From the NCBI RefSeq assembly GCF_001673535.1, contig NZ_LZLY01000087.1, positions 1 to 55,958 of the forward strand: a stretch of 55,958 nucleotides of DNA, given 5' to 3'. A model generated the notes under the pieces. The model made no database searches. It was not told the origin of the DNA and was given only the letters and a program-made list of their open reading frames with translations. The stretch comes from Mycobacterium sp. 1081908.1 (GTDB lineage Bacteria > Actinomycetota > Actinomycetes > Mycobacteriales > Mycobacteriaceae). This document shows, piece by piece, positions 55,539-55,958 of the stretch (within the stretch, counting starts at the first letter, position 1; each line of letters starts with the position of its first letter). A program made the position numbers and the translations under genes.

Positions 55539-55958
55539 TCAAAGCCTCGCGGTGGCCATCGCGTGCGCCAGCTCGTCCGGGATCTCCGGCACCCGGGCGA
55601 TGGAGTCGAGCAGCGTGTGCGCGCAGGCGTCGGCGAGCCGGTCGGCGTCGGTGGTGGGGTCCATGATCCGCTGCCGGCAGATCTCGAAGGTGAACGCGAG
55701 CCAGCCCTGGATGATCACCCGCAGGTCCCGCTCGACGTCCGCTTCCAGCGCGCTGGTGTCCGGCATCCCGCTGACGACCTCGGCGATGCGGGACATGATG
55801 TGTTCCATCTGGCGGTTCTTGGCCTCGTCGTCGATGCCGAGCAGGACCGGGTCGGACCGGCCCAGGCCGACGTACGCGGCCCAGGCGGCCTCCGGGTTGG
55901 ACTGGTGGTAGGCCATGTAGGCCAGCACACCCATCCGGATCTCCTCGAACATCGTCAG
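55539..55958 (-). CDS. TetR-family regulator, C-terminal part (cut by the window edge)
   Basis: About 139 residues are visible, from LTMFEEIRMGVLAYMAYH to the end ELAHAMATARL. The fold and the place next to lhr match Rv3295, a TetR regulator of about 220 residues; the DNA-binding start lies beyond the right edge. Downstream, lhr follows after 49 bp on the same strand, as in H37Rv, so tetR and lhr keep their mutual order while both are inverted against pcd. Confidence 0.85.
   Translation of the reverse strand: MTMFEEIRMGVLAYMAYHQSNPEAAWAAYVGLGRSDPVLLGIDDEAKNRQMEHIMSRIAEVVSGMPDTSALEADVERDLRVIIQGWLAFTFEICRQRIMDPTTDADRLADACAHTLLDSIARVPEIPDELAHAMATARL

Overview
The window is mycobacterial chromosomal DNA, very GC-rich, and follows the gene order of Mycobacterium tuberculosis from about Rv3244c to Rv3296 (compared from memory, without a search). 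Marker genes include mtrA/mtrB, whiB2, wbbL/rmlD/manC, fbiA/fbiB, pacL1-ctpC, accD5/accA3, sigF/rsbW and lat/lrpA, plus a PPE protein. The PPE gene, the solitary MPTR fragment and the protein lengths suggest a slow-growing non-tuberculous species, perhaps of the M. avium complex; the species assignment is inference.

Layout. 1-3.2 kb: the MtrAB two-component system and tmk. 3.3-8.7 kb: sahH, the alkane hydroxylase operon alkB-rubA-rubB with a TetR regulator, and an amino-acid permease. 8.8-15.5 kb: a flavoprotein, mannose metabolism (manA, an Rv3256c-like gene, manB) and whiB2. 15.7-20.2 kb: F420 biosynthesis (fbiA, fbiB), the adenine methyltransferase mamA and a Nudix gene. 20.2-25.4 kb: nucleotide-sugar and arabinogalactan-linker genes (manC, wbbL, rmlD, lcp1). 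25.5-30.6 kb: a PPE-PPW gene, the zinc-efflux pair pacL1-ctpC, an orphan PPE-MPTR tail and a CDF-like gene. 30.8-36.1 kb: a methyltransferase, a CoA-transferase and a three-gene signalling operon (receiver-PP2C phosphatase, CHASE3-type histidine kinase, single-domain receiver). This operon lies where H37Rv has, as I recall, the carbonic anhydrase-transporter Rv3273. 36.1-46.8 kb: fadE25, purE/purK, GtrA and PH-domain membrane proteins, birA, and the acyl-CoA carboxylase genes accD5, accE5 and accA3 with sseA and a SufE-like gene. 47.0-50.0 kb: a STAS protein convergent with rsbW-sigF, then small membrane proteins. 50.1-54.6 kb: lysine catabolism (lat, lrpA, a DUF1338 2-oxoadipate enzyme, pcd).

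Two points stand out. First, the RsbU-like phosphatase, the STAS protein, RsbW and SigF have the parts of a partner-switching stress cascade, but the STAS protein lacks the usual phospho-serine and RsbW has a degenerate ATP-binding site. An excellent SigF-type promoter precedes rsbW. Second, both ends of the window carry inverted junctions at about 10 bp of microhomology. On the left, mtrB is folded back on itself with an exact 77-bp inverted repeat; on the right, pcd is joined head-on to an inverted lhr fragment. These look more like assembly or amplification chimeras than biology, although a real inversion in pcd/lhr is not excluded. No CRISPR array, transposase, prophage, tRNA or rRNA was recognised, and no gene-free stretch exceeds 300 bases.
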